Of a stretch of 64,000 nt of DNA, positions 35,448 through 48,144 are shown in pieces (position 1 is the first letter of the stretch; every line of letters starts with the position of its first letter). This DNA comes from Wuchereria bancrofti. Its lineage: Eukaryota; Nematoda; Chromadorea; Rhabditida; Onchocercidae. The stretch is from NCBI GenBank assembly GCA_005281725.1, contig SSBO01000008.1, positions 2,418,001-2,482,000 of the forward strand. Direction: 5' to 3'. The translations under genes were made by a program, and so were the position numbers. Below the pieces are notes generated by a model, which saw nothing but the letters and a program-made list of their open reading frames with translations, ran no database searches and was not told where the DNA came from.

Positions 35448-36051
35448 ATTTTTTCTCTTTTGTTTTTGTATTTTTCGCAGTTTGTGTCTAATTATTTCCA
35501 CTTCTACTTTTTTGGAATATGGTTATTCATTTCTCCTGTGTTATCAACAACAATTTTGGCACATCTGTTTAGGTTAGCTGGAATGTAAGATTTTATGACG
35601 AACATTTAGCGAAGATTGAAATTGCGAAGTTTGTCTCAGAAAATGAATCTTGTTTAAAGTCAGTTTTTTGTTATACTGGGTACCTAGTCATATCTAACTG
35701 ATCTTCTGTTTTGTTTAGACAGACTTTAGGTTTAATCATTCTGACTTCAAGCAATTTATAAGTTATGCAAAATCGTAAGTTTCACAATTTAACTTCTTAC
35801 GTTGTTCTTGATAATATGGAATATTTACGGGTAATTTTGAAGTTTAATAATAATGATGAGCGTATGTTTATCTTTTGTCAGATTATGTATAGGTTTGTTT
35901 TATTCCTAGAAATTGAGTTAATTTCAGTAGGATAAGTGGGACTTATTCTAAGGATCGGAAGTTATTTTATATTTTCCACATTTTCTTGGCCATTGAATGT
36001 TAAGTTGCGAACTATCATCACAGGAACATTGCATTGAAGTTTTTCTCGTAA

Positions 36052-36626
<575 letters not shown>

Positions 36627-36808
36627 TCACACTTTCACATTATTACTCACTTATTATGCCCTTTTTTTATTATTTTTAGAAAGAAATTGTTACAAAGGTG
36701 GATTCTTCTCTGTTCAGTACCCTATTCATTGCCTATTACTGTTTCATAAGTTTGTAAAGATTAATTGCAGATTAATTGACATGTGAATATTTTTCAAGGT
36801 TCAATATA

Positions 36809-36814
36809 AATAAA
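36809..36814 (+). terminator. Poly(A) signal AATAAA of rpb-10
   Basis: About 180 bases after the stop codon, within cataaataaag-like context. Confidence 0.6.
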
Positions 36815-37152
36815 GATTTCCAATTCATACTTGTAATTATTTGATCATTTTTGTTTATCAAAGTACTCTTCGTGGCTTACATATGTTAGTATTCGTGTTG
36901 GAGTAACATTACTAACTCGATTTTAAGATCTTTTTTCAGTGTAGTATTTTGTCAAAATTAGTGAAATCGGTCCAAATGTTTAATTGCATTCCTTTATTTA
37001 TTTGGTTAGGTTCAGAAGCTAATAGGTAAACTGTTAAAGTCTGATTCATCTAAAAGGATATGTACCAATCAATTTTACAATATAAGTTGAATCCAGGATT
37101 AACACTGATCATATGTTGAAGTCATGTTTATAAAATCAAGAATAATTATTAC

Positions 37153-37350
37153 TGGTAAATTCATAACTGATTACGAAATGAAATATGTTTCGGAATTCGA
37201 AGTTGAGAATTAAAATCAGCTATGTTTTAGACTGCAATTATTATGAGGCATATAAATTAACGGAGATATTGCTCATAAATGCTTAGGTAAGATTAAGGGA
37301 TGGTTTTTTTTTTTATTTTAATTTCAGGCGATACTCTCGATGCATTAAAT
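37153..37350 (+). pseudogene. Fragment duplicated from rpb-10 intron and exon 2
   Basis: The 198 bases match 36342-36539 along the whole length with roughly 90% identity and small compensating indels. They include most of the rpb-10 intron, its acceptor (ttaatttcag) and the first ~24 bases of exon 2 (gcgatactctcgatgcatta for gtgatgctctcgatgcatta). After that the coding match stops abruptly in a CT-rich microsatellite, so this copy cannot encode RPB10. An intact acceptor remains, so it could act as a decoy exon. Confidence 0.85.
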
Positions 37351-38436
37351 CTTACTTCTCTCTCTCTTTCTCCCCCTCTTTCTATCGCACACACCACAGC
37401 ATATAATCTACTATTTCAAGTCTAAGTCTAATTGTAATAAGGACATTTCTATGTTCTTAAAACTTCGTTACTGATATCTGTCACAGGTGAGATCAGGTGA
37501 CAAATTGGAATTACATGCATTGATGTGGTGATTTATGTATACTTATAATTCAACTGGAAGACTTACCTCTTTTTTATTTATCCAAAAAATTGTGACTTGA
37601 ACGGTTTATTTGTGTGAAAGATAGACCCATAATAAAGTATTGATCTAAGATAGTCATAAGGTTTAGGTCATCAGATATTCTATTTCTGTTAATAAGTTCG
37701 ATTGCAACTTGACTGCATGGTCACTTTAAAACAAAACTAAAAATAATGTTATAAATAACATTATACTTAGGTTATTTTTACTAATCAAATTGTATATGAT
37801 CATTTTAGTTTCTTTTCTCTCGTTATTTTAATTCTTTGACACTGTTTTTTTTTGCTTTTTTGGCATTTTTTTTGAAAAATTTTTCAAATTATTTGAAGTT
37901 ATTGATTCGCTGAATAGTTAATAGGTAGAAATTAAATTATTTAAGTGATCAATGAAATGAATCCATTTCAGAAAGAAGGAAATATAAAAATGATTATTGA
38001 AAACTTTTGAAATTCTTTTACCAGTTTTGCCTCTCTCTTGGTGAATCCCATTAATTATTATTGAGCAGAAAATTTTTTTTTTAGAAAAAGAAGAGAAGAG
38101 CTGTTCTCATTTGTGCTACATTGTAGTGATCTAAACTTGTCATACTCTCAATTTGACTGCTTATTAATGTATTATAGTTATTTCTAAGCTAAAAATATAA
38201 ATAAACATTGCATTTTAGATTAAACAATTCAAGAGATAATACATCAGGAATTTAATGAGTTCTGGAACACGATGAAAATATATTTTATTCAGCTTTTTTC
38301 ATTTTATAATTTTGCGTTACCTTGAATTATGTGATGAGTTAATTTTTTGTTTACCAATTTTAAGTTATGTATTTTAGACTAATTTTTTGGTGATTTGGAT
38401 CGGGTGAGTTTGTTGTCCACTAATGTTCGTATCATA

Positions 38437-39153
38437 ATGTTTGCTGGCGATTATCCTCCACCAAAATATGAAGAAATTCTTAACACTGATAATACCAATT
38501 CTACTAACACTGATATCACTAATATTTCTTCATATCCCGCACCATTACCATCTTTAGCAGCGACAAATATAACCAATACCGATGAAAATGTTGCTACTGC
38601 TACGCCATTCCATGTTAATTTAATTTCCTCAACTACACCTATTTTTGGACCGAATCCAATTGAAACGGATTGTCCATATTGTCAGGTTTGTAGTTTTTTC
38701 CTTAAAATTGTAAAGTTTTAATAAAATCTAAAGATTATATGCTATTCTGAAGTTTTCACATCAGGAAATTGAATTTTGCAAATTGCCATTGTTATTACAT
38801 TTTACTTAGGCTTAATTGTTTGTCATTTAAATGTTATTTCTTCCATGTTAATTATTTTATTGAGCGTTTAAATGCTTAAAAGATAAAGCGAATAAGCAAG
38901 CTATTCTATATGATTGCTTGAAATTTTCTTTGAAAAATTAATCATTTTGAAACAGGCACATATTGTAACATCAATACAAAGGATAGCTGGTACGCTTCCG
39001 TGGATTATTATGGGAATATGCTTTCTACTTGGTTTTTTTCTACTTCTCCCATGGTGCCTTTGTTGTATTCCGTTCTACCTGGATAATTGTCAGGATGTCA
39101 TCCATTCATGTCCATCCTGCAAACGAAACCTTGGACGTTTCACTAGGGTATAA
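38437..39153 (+). CDS. LITAF-domain (SIMPLE-like) membrane protein 1
   Basis: Two exons, 38437-38685 and 38956-39153; 148 residues. LITAF-type proteins sit on the cytosolic face of late endosomes/lysosomes through a zinc-bound hairpin. The N-terminal half is a Pro/Asn/Thr-rich tail starting MFAGDYPPPKYEEILNTDNT; the PPxY motif (PPPKY) would bind Nedd4-type WW domains. The LITAF domain has TDCPYCQ (first CxxC, at the exon end), a hydrophobic insertion WIIMGICFLLGFFLLLPWCL, then IPFYLDNCQDVIHSCPSCKR (second CxxC) and NLGRF. The ATG at 38437 is the first in frame. Tail-to-tail with another LITAF gene at 40442-41346. Confidence 0.92.
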
Positions 39154-40441
39154 AAACATTGTGATCAATATTTCTGACTATAATACATTCTAATGGTCTG
39201 CAATTCAATTATGTTTATTTATGGTTAGTTTCTGCTCATGAAATTTTAGCAACAAAATAATGTTCAGTTCAAACATTTATCTACTTTTCATTATAATTAT
39301 TTACTTCATTTTACTTCTATTATAAAATTAAGTTTTTAAACATTATTAATCTTGACAACCCATAGGTAAAAGCATTTCGATCTCAATGAGACTTTTTGAA
39401 AGAAGTTTTCGAAGTACTGCCATATATCTTCTTGGGTACTAAACATATTATTGAAGACGATTTATAACTTCGTTTATATTCATGGATGGATTTTTCAGTT
39501 TTTATAAAAAATACGCTTTCATCTGTATCTTCTTAAGTACAATTTTTGGGCTTTTTTTTTTGTCAGTTTGTAATTATTCTTTTTCCATCTTGAACTATTT
39601 CGAGCAGTTTATGTTTGATTCCTTACTTTCTTGAATCTGTACAGTACGAAACTTCCAAATTTTGTTAAAATTATGCATATTTTAGGGATCTAAAGCCAGG
39701 TTTGAGTAATGTAGTACAATTTAGCACTGCTCAAGCTGTTCGTAACATTTACTACAAAATTTTGCTGCTTTTACATTCTCTAAAGTTGCTTAAAAATATG
39801 TAAAATATGAATTTGTAGCTTTAAATTCAGCTAGCATTTGTATTCAGATTATCCAAACAATTATTCTCATGTTCTCAACCTTTTTTAAGTTTTTTATTTT
39901 GTTCATCAAAAAACGCTTACAAATTTGTCATTACTTTTTATTTTCTTATCAATTTGTCATCATTATTATCTTACCACTGGTTTCATGGTATGAATTGCTG
40001 AAATCTGCACAATCAATTATTTTAACAAGATGAAAAATAAATTGTTTCACACGTGATTATTTCAAGAAATGTGAAAGGCCCGAAATTAAATTAATTAAGT
40101 CAAAAATAATCAGATTATGACTACGTTTTTTTTTTTCGGTGTGTATATGGCAATGAATTACTGACAAAACTTATATTTACTTTAAAAAAATTCTCTCTTA
40201 ACAAAATTTGTTTTAAAAAAAAAGAAGCTGCCAGAAAATAAATTTGCTAGACGTCAATTTATACCAGTTCTATGCAAAATGATCATTTGGTCAGAGTATT
40301 TTTAAACGTCAGATTTTTAAATATTTTATAAAATTAATTGTTGTGCAAATCAACGAACATATAGGACAAAACTTCATGTCAACAGAATACCAAACATTAT
40401 TTCACTGCAAAATAAAACATATTTTGAAATTGGAAGAATCA
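39154..40441. other. Convergent 3' region between the two LITAF genes
   Basis: AT-rich; no coding region recognised. Presumably the 3'UTRs of both genes. Confidence 0.6.
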
Positions 40442-41346
40442 CTACTTGCTTTTACCCAGTCGGCGATAAGTTCCAATCCAGGCTTTACAATTGGAACAGT
40501 AATGATACGCATCTTTAAATGTATCGACGAGAAATGGTACCCAAAGAAAAAATAAGGGAAGGATAAAAACTCCAGCAATTAAGGTAATTAGAAAACTAAT
40601 CCATGTGAAGAGACCAGCAATAAATTTCACTTCAGTGGTGCCATGAACCTGTAATGATAAATTAATCATTTTGATAACATTTTTAAAATGCTATTAATTA
40701 TCTTGTTATCTGGAATTCATTAAATAGTGAAAATGATACACTACTAGCTCTTTTATAGCAGAAATTAAGAAAGAAAATGTAACTTTCTACAGTTTGAAAA
40801 GTAACATTGCGATAAATACCAATAAAATTAACAAAAATTAAATTTATGATAATTAGAGTGAAATCTGGCAACTCTTCCTGCAGAAAGTAAATTATTAGTA
40901 GCTCAAAATTATTTGACTGTTTTTTTTTGTCTTCATGTTAATTGTAAGTTTCCAATATCCTTTAGAGATCACTCACTATCAGCTTATCATCATAAATTGC
41001 TCTCCTTCCATTACTTCTCACTCTTATTAATGATATCAATTTAAAATTTCACTATTTTGAAAAAAAAAAAAACAAACAAACAAACAAATAAATGCCAATA
41101 AATTGATTCATTTATCAAATGAAAAACAATAAAAACATTTATTACAAAAAATTTAAAAAAAAAAAAATTTTTTTTTGCTTTTACCTTACAGTATGGACAA
41201 TCAATCAATTGTGGTTGATCCGATAGATATTTCTTGATATTAACCATCATGCTAGGTGTATGACTAATTGATCGATGAAGTATTGTTGGTGAAATTTGTT
41301 GAGATTTCTCGAGAAGCATTTTGTTTAAATTTCCAGTGTTTCTCAT
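40442..41346 (-). CDS. LITAF-domain membrane protein 2
   Basis: Two exons, 41185-41346 and 40442-40648; 122 residues. Start chosen at ATG 41346, the first ATG after an upstream in-frame stop. The N-terminal tail is short and basic and lacks the PPxY motif of the neighbour. The LITAF domain is complete: IDCPYCK at the exon end, hydrophobic stretch FIAGLFTWISFLITLIAGVF then ILPLFFLWVPF, and DTFKDAYHYCSNCKAWIGTY. The intron sits at the same place (right after the first CxxC) as in the 38437-39153 gene, so the two are paralogues that arose by duplication with inversion. The extreme C-terminus is RRLGKSK. Confidence 0.9.
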
Positions 41347-42626
41347 ACGATCAATCAATGTAAAAAGAAATGAAATAATGGAAGACAAATTTCAAAAGCT
41401 GTGCTACTGCTAAAGTTTGAAAATGAAAATGTGCAATAAAAAATAGATTGAATGTTCCTGTGAAGAAGCTATTTACTTTATTCCTATTTGACAACGCAAA
41501 CTTGTTTTTAATGCTTTCCGGAATTTACTTAGATTTCTCGAAAGTTAATCCTATCATTGATGTCATCATTGTTTGCTTATTTTGCTTACTTGTTAAATAT
41601 GCCATCTTTATTGATGACAATTTATTATTAATAAAATTACACCTTAATAAAACATTTTACACTTATTCACGAGAAATCTTTTTTTAATTAATTTTTCTTC
41701 GAATAGAAATTTGTAGAGTTAGCAATTCATTTCATCTTAAAAAAAAAAAAAAAAAATTATTGAAAAGTGATGAAAATTGAATGTGAAATGTTGAAATTTT
41801 TAGCAATAATGCTAATAGATAGCTATTCTCATTTTTTAATTGTAATTTAATAGAATGATTTAGACAACTACTTTCTATTATTGTTTAATAAATTAGTGAA
41901 AAAAAAAGAAAAACATTCTTCAATAATTCAATTAACTGATTAAGCATTTCTAATGAATTGAACTAATCAATTCCAGTTTTTCAATTCTAATTTCTTTCTT
42001 TTCAATAACAATTTACTTTCAGTGCATCTTCTGCTTCACATGAATTCACCTTGTTTATTCTTAGGTGAGATTGAGTTGTTGCATATCGCGTCACATACAT
42101 TTCAAAATTTCTCTGGAAAGTTCCAATGTAGTAATGGGTTTGATGTATGTACGGGAGGTTGGGGGTAGTTTAGTTAGTATCAAATCAATATTTTAATAAA
42201 GAATTGCTCGTAGTTCTTTTGTTCTAAAAGTACTCAAATAGTATTTCTCATTTAATTCAATCTTTGATAATTTATTTCTAAAGTTAATTCAAGTTTACAC
42301 AGGAGACTGATTTAGTAGGACTTCTTAATTAATATCGGACCATTTTTTCATCCTTTTTACTGGTGATATTATGTAATATACATATGTCATATGATTGTAT
42401 GAAATATATAAGAATGAGTTTGGCACTTTCATCAGGAATTTCTACTGCAAAATGAAATTTTAGCATTTTATTGTGTCATAAGTATTACTACGGTAAACTG
42501 AAATAAGTAGTTCAGTGTTTTGTGTTGTGAGATTGCTTCCTAGCTTCACACTTGGTCATCATAAGATATGATTAATGGAGCTGCAGCCATCTCTTTTAAC
42601 TCATTTCAGAATTCTGAACTATAACA
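41347..42626. other. Divergent intergenic region, LITAF-2 / dnj-12
   Basis: AT-rich, no gene recognised. A strong acceptor (actcatttcag, about 42609) lies 17 bases before the dnj-12 start and probably receives a spliced leader or 5'UTR exon. Confidence 0.55.
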
Positions 42627-45293
42627 ATGGTCAAAGAAACAAAGTACTACGATATTTTGGGCGTTTCGCCTACCGCAACCGAAAATGAACTAAAGAAGGC
42701 GTACAGGAAGTTGGCACTCAAGTACCATCCGGATAAGAATCCCAATGAGGGCGAACGTTTTAAGGCGATCTCACAAGCATATGAGGTTTTTCCATCTTTT
42801 TCTTTGTCCTGCACAAGCACAGAAGTAAGCTGCTTTCTTGTAGGAGTAAATTTTGCGTTTTGTAAGAAACATTTTGCTCGATTAATCGATAAAATTGAAG
42901 GTTTTGTCGGACCCGAAAAAAAGGCAGGTATATGACGAAGGTGGTGAGGAAGGTCTAAGCGGAGCGGGTGGAGGCGGAAACTTCCATAATCCAATGGACA
43001 TTTTCGATATGTTTTTCGGAGGTAATGGCATGTTTTTCAATCCATTACTTTGACTGGAGTAAAATAATTATCTTTTATTATTCGATGAAGAATTACGTAT
43101 ATTTGGTTCCAATTTTAGGGAATATACCAAGAAATCGAAACAAGTAACTTGCTGAACATTCTGAAAATAAATAATTCTTTGTCTGTGATAATGCAGTATA
43201 AATCGTAGCAAACTTAATAAGAAGATCGGATGTGTGTATTTTTAATATATATACTGAAATTAAATTTCCGCACTTTAGCTGGATTGTCTTTTGAATTTTA
43301 GGGCATTTTCGAGGAGGTGAAAGAGGTGAACGTAAAGTACGTGACATGATACATCAATTACCGGTGACGCTAGAGCAATTATATAATGGAGCTGTCAAGA
43401 AGCTAAAACTTTCACGTAATATTGTTTGTCCGGCATGCGGAGGTATTGGTGGAACAAAGGTAGAGTAGTACTAATCATAAAAATGAGAAAAAAATCATAA
43501 AAATGGAACTTTCATGTTACCATATATGGTAAGTTTTGCGGAAGAAAATCCTAACATTAGGGTTGATTTATACGTTGTCGTTCCTTGAGGTAATTTCATA
43601 AGGGTTGTAGAAACATTTTAGTTTAAATTTTAATTTCAGGATTGCGTGATTCGTTGCGACAGTTGTAAAGGTCGAGGCGTACGGATCGAAATTACGCAAA
43701 TTAGACCTGGTATGGTACAACAAATGCAATCAACATGTAATGTTTGCCGAGGTGAAGGCGAAGTAATACCTGCAAAAGATCGATGCAAGCAGTGTGACGG
43801 AAAAAAAAAGGTTACTTTCATACATTGCTCATATGTGGAGAAAAAACCAAGATGCTTTAGCGTTAGCAAGTTTCGATCTTAATTAGCCACAATTATTTTT
43901 GCTTCGTCTTGAATTCATTTTGCAGAAAGCTCCCGAAGTATATTATTATGCGCTAAAAGGTAATAAAATGTTTCGAATGATGACTAACTATGCAAATTAA
44001 AAGAAACATAAAAATAACGAGCTTGACGTTTTGTTATATACCGATTTATCCTAGACCACAAAAGATTTCAGATGCCTTCGAAGTTAATTATCGTATAGAG
44101 GAGTGGTATGGATGTAATACTTAAAGCTATGCAGTCTTTCATTGGATTGGTAGTAGTACCGCTATTGTTTTATAGGACTTTTGCTTTTATTTCAGATCCG
44201 AAATGAGTCTGTTCTGGAAGTTCATATTGATAAAGGAATGAAGGATGGACAGAAAATAGTGTTCTCAGGACAAGGCGATCAGGAAGTATGCTGATGAATT
44301 TTGCACATTGTCTTTTTCAGATTATTCCATTGATTAAGATATCTCCATGCCTTTTTTTTTTCACAAAGTCGTGTAGAATTGAGTTTTGAATGATATTTAT
44401 TCATCTTTACGATGATACGCTGAAAGCATCTACAAGATATTTTCTTTCTTCTTGCACACAGAAAATATATAGCATCTAATTCATATTTTGTCGGGCATAA
44501 TACGAGATTTATTATTGAAGCATCTCTAATTTTCATTTCGTTATCAAATCATCACTCTTTGATTTGGTAGCTATAGCATGCACAGTTAAGGTTGGAATAA
44601 CTCCTGGTGATGTAGTGATTATATTGGATGAGCAACCACATGATACATTTGTGCGGAAAGGACATAATCTTGTTATGCAAGTTGATCTCGAATTGGTAGA
44701 AGCACTTTGTGGATGCACAAAATCAATAGCGACATTAGATGCTCGTCATCTTATTTTTTCAATATTTCCAGGTTTCTTTACCTTTTAATCTGTCTATTTT
44801 TCCAAATTTCATAATTTTTCGAAGAAAACTGCGCCAGATTTTAATGGACTCATGACATGGATGGGATAGAGTTTTTGCAACTGTGATATAAAGATAATTT
44901 TTTCCAGCTGCAAATCTCGCTATATTTTCAATATTATCCTTGGAAATCTTTGTCAGTGCTAATGCTTCAATTAGTGTGAAGCAAGCTTTTCTCTTTACAG
45001 GTGAAGTGATGAAACATGGCGATATGCGTACGATAATTAGTGAAGGTATGCCGCATTATAAGAATCCTTTTGATAAAGGTGACCTACTTATTCAGTTTGC
45101 TGTGCGATTCCCTAAAAAAATTATGCAAGTTGAACAACTGAAGAACTTGTTACCAAATGGTACAGAACCGTTGGTATCAGATGATGCAGAAGTTGTGGAG
45201 TTAGAATTAATTCATGACCATGGGCCTCGTGCATCATCGTCATATGAATATGAAACACATGGACCGCAAGGTGTGCGCTGTCAGACTCAGTGA
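42627..45293 (+). CDS. dnj-12: Type I (class A) DnaJ/Hsp40 co-chaperone, DNAJA1-like
   Basis: Seven exons in phase: 42627-42785, 42901-43021, 43302-43459, 43640-43810, 44196-44285, 44591-44771, 45001-45293; 390 residues. It stimulates Hsp70 ATPase and delivers clients. The J domain has [20 protein letters not shown] and the HPD triad ([10 protein letters not shown]); a Gly-rich linker ([20 protein letters not shown]) follows. The zinc-finger region has four cysteine modules: [32 protein letters not shown]. Then come the client-binding beta domains ([32 protein letters not shown]). The protein ends VRCQTQ, a CaaX-type end like DNAJA1, predicting farnesylation. Exon 6 uses the acceptor gttaag; the other introns are ordinary. 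AATAAA at 45402-45407. I use dnj-12 because the CQTx ending fits the A1 rather than A2 type. Confidence 0.95.
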
Positions 45294-45401
45294 TCGCAAG
45301 CTATATCTTCTGTAGCGAAATATTTACTGGTTCACAAGAATAAGAATTTGAAAGATTTAGAACAGATGAATTCTGAAACTCCAGGCTACATGATTCTTTA
45401 A

Positions 45402-45407
45402 AATAAA
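45402..45407 (+). terminator. Poly(A) signal AATAAA of dnj-12
   Basis: About 110 bases after the stop codon, followed about 600 bases later by the tmem-107 start. Confidence 0.65.
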
Positions 45408-46009
45408 TTTTGATTAATGAGACGTTCAAAACTTGTAATGACATATGTTAAAATGCATTTTATTCGGAACATTATTCTTTTTAGTGGCCTATTTTCGTAT
45501 CCGTGTACTATGGTTGGCAGTAAATGTATGACATAAAGTTTATGATTTCACTGCGGTATATCTTTATTGTGGCATGTTTTGTCTTATAAATCTGACAAAT
45601 GCTTAAAAATAGTGATAATCATGCATGCAGTTGTTTTCACGCAATTCTAGTTTTTTTTTTTTTTTTTTTTTTATATGGAACAATTGTATACCACTTAAAT
45701 AATGCATATAGCTTCCCGATAAAACCGAACATCAGATGTGAGATTGTCTTGTTTAATTGATCTTTTGATGATGATGATGATGTCAACATTTGGATATTTC
45801 ATTATTAATTCATTAAAATGAAGCCTTCAATAGTATGTGTAATTACACATCAAGCAATTAAGCTTTTTTAGCTACTATTGAGTAGATGCATCGATTACTT
45901 GAGAAGCAGTTATCATTGGGCTAGAAATAAATGATTGATTATTTCTTGTTTCCATAGTGAATACTGCTATTGCTCATTTTCGTCTTTTGTCTAAGCTTTT
46001 CAGTTTCTA

Positions 46010-46622
46010 ATGGCGTTAAATGCATCGTCTGCGTATTTTGTGACTCTTACGGCTCATGGGACAATGTTAGTAATGGTATTATCAGATATGAACGGTTAGA
46101 AACTCCAATTCTTTTCATCAATCTTCATGTCTGCTTAAATTTATTTATTTGGACGATGAAATTTAGAAGATACATAAAAATATTTTGTTGCTTAATGCTT
46201 CTTCAATGTACGCTAATTTTCTGCTTATTTTAAGTTAATTATTTTTAACATAAATTAATGCTCATTACAGGGCGTTATGTTCATTCAAATTTTTAGAATA
46301 CGTGATGGCAACATTACCTTTAACAGATTGGACCGAACGTGAGTACATAGATGCGGAAACATCATTAACGATTGCAATCAGTCTTGGAATAGCATGTTGT
46401 GCTATTGAAGTTATATTACTAACATTTCAGCTTCATACATTTACAAAGGCTATTTTTTCGATGTGTTTGCATCTTTTAGCAACAATTTTCCTATTGAAAT
46501 TTATTATTGATAGCCATCCAGTATATCATTTTTGGATTGCTTTTGGAATGTTTTCCGTACCTGCTTTGCTAATTGCATGCTTGAATTTGTGCATGAATTT
46601 TAGATTGAAAGATCACTGCTAA
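46010..46622 (+). CDS. tmem-107: TMEM107-like ciliary transition-zone membrane protein
   Basis: Two exons, 46010-46094 and 46297-46622; 136 residues, close to the family's ~140. TMEM107 is a four-pass protein that recruits MKS-module proteins to the ciliary transition zone; in nematodes this means ciliated sensory neurons. The first TM is in the short exon (YFVTLTAHGTMLVMVLSD); PLTDWTEREYIDAETSLTIA then matches the conserved P-x-T-x-x-EY-x-x-D loop, followed by TM2 (AISLGIACCAIEVILLTF), TM3 (IFSMCLHLLATIFLLKFI) and TM4 (HFWIAFGMFSVPALLIACLN). ATG 46010 is seven bases after an acceptor (aagcttttcag), typical of trans-splicing. The stop codon overlaps AATAAA. It lies between dnj-12 and rps-26 on the same strand. 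Confidence 0.88.
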
Positions 46623-46626
46623 TAAA
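46621..46626 (+). terminator. AATAAA overlapping the tmem-107 stop codon
   Basis: TGC TAA TAAAAT: the canonical signal begins inside the stop codon, so the expected 3'UTR is only about 15-25 bases. Confidence 0.5.
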
Positions 46627-47522
46627 ATGTATCGATCTAGGAAGTTGTTATGCTGTTATGTTTATGTTAAATTACATAACTGAATAGTTACAAAGGTGAA
46701 TGTGCCAAATGAAAATCAACATCCTCTATCTATCCGACATTATATATATTATTAGGGTAATTGCTTCATTTTATTTTTTTGTTTTTTGCTTATTGTAATT
46801 GTTATTGTCATAATTTTCATACAATTAATAACACTCACACATCATATCTGATTTAATTGAAAAAAAAAATAGCACATTGTAGATTTAATAAATAATGCAG
46901 TATTGGCTAAACTCTTACGATTGCAATGATCTAAATAAAATCAATAATTGATCAACGAATCCATTTCTAACGCGTTTCTTCCATCAAACATAATGGGACA
47001 AAGTGTTGCATTCCGTGACTATGAAATGCGGTTTCAATTTGTGTAACTTGGCCTACAGTTATGGTTTCGGGGTAGCTAAGAGAGACGAGAAGTGCTTAAT
47101 AGTTGTGGGTTTTTGTGCTCAGGTGGTTAGGTTAAGCTTGAAAGATTATTAAAGTCGTGAACTGGACGTTTATCTCGTTTAAATCTTTAAATGACTTGTT
47201 TAAACCTTAGTGAATCCTATAAAGTTGGAAAATAAAAGTGAGATATTGAATACAACAGAAATGTAGTCAACAAAGATGTATTCGGTCTATTCTTCCAATA
47301 AATTCGATTCCATATACTTAAAGACTGTATGTATTCTAGAAACGTTGTTAGTTTTTCACGTGTTTGGTAGGATTACGGAAAAACATACTTATCCATTGAC
47401 GACTTGGTCGATTCAAGTAACGAAAATCAACTAATTAATATTGTTACTTTAGAAATACTAGTTCGTTTGAATAATCTTGCTTTTCTGCAGCATTAATTGA
47501 TTTAGTTTGTTTTAAGGAAACA
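46623..47522. other. Intergenic region upstream of rps-26
   Basis: No coding region seen. An acceptor (cttttctgcag, 47491) precedes the rps-26 ATG by 32 bases, probably a 5'UTR splice or trans-splice site. Confidence 0.5.
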
Positions 47523-48144
47523 ATGACAACAAAGCGACGAAATCACGGACGTAATAAAAAAGGCCGTGGACATGTAAGACCCATTCGCTGCACAAATTGT
47601 GGTCGTTGTGCACCCAAAGATAAGGCTATCAAAAAGTTTGTTGTTCGCAATATTGTAGAAGCAGCTGCTGTTCGAGATATTTCTGATGCATCTGCTTATG
47701 ATTGTACGTTTTCTCTTTTTTCTCATGCTAAAATGCAGGGAAAACACTATTATGAGTATTTACCTGCAACTGTTTTAAATGGAATATGCTTTCGGAATTT
47801 TGTAGTTATTATAGTGTGCAGAATTTAACATAAGAAAAGTTCTGTGTGCACAGGTAGTGAAACTTTTGAACTTTTACGGACCTTCAAGGGAGACAGCGAG
47901 CAGTGTTGAAATTATTGTCATTGTTCCAAATATTATTTCCCACTGTGATCATATTTCAGCATATGCATTGCCAAAATTATATCACAAGCTGCATTATTGT
48001 GTATCCTGTGCAATTCACAGTAAAGTAGTGCGCAATCGTTCACGTGAAGCACGCAAAGACCGTAACCCACCTCCACGTTTTGGTCAGCGTGGCGGCATTG
48101 TGGGAGACCGTTTCCAGCGGCCAGGTGCTCCAAATCGGCAATGA
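47523..48144 (+). CDS. rps-26: Ribosomal protein eS26
   Basis: Two exons, 47523-47703 and 47960-48144; 121 residues. Signature features: [20 protein letters not shown], the zinc site CTNCGRC with CVSCAIH in exon 2, [40 protein letters not shown] and [20 protein letters not shown]. It lies at the mRNA exit of the 40S subunit. The join T/CA gives Ser before YALPKLY, in phase. The C-terminal tail ([20 protein letters not shown]) is Gly/Arg-rich and longer than the Pro-rich tail of vertebrates. It is followed by an 880-base gap and the convergent GPR158-like gene. Confidence 0.96.

Larger units (their letters stand above)
36627..38436. other. Intergenic region after rpb-10
   Basis: Contains the rpb-10 3'UTR, the rpb-10 pseudo-fragment and a CT-rich simple repeat (about 37353-37385). 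Nothing else recognised before the LITAF gene. Confidence 0.6.

Noticed and set aside
42647..42994. Minus-strand frame over the dnj-12 J domain
   Set aside because: Antisense shadow of clearly coding DnaJ exons.
47857..47959. Possible alternative upstream start for the second rps-26 exon
   Set aside because: The open frame there is intronic; the 47703/47960 junction gives the exact eS26 protein.
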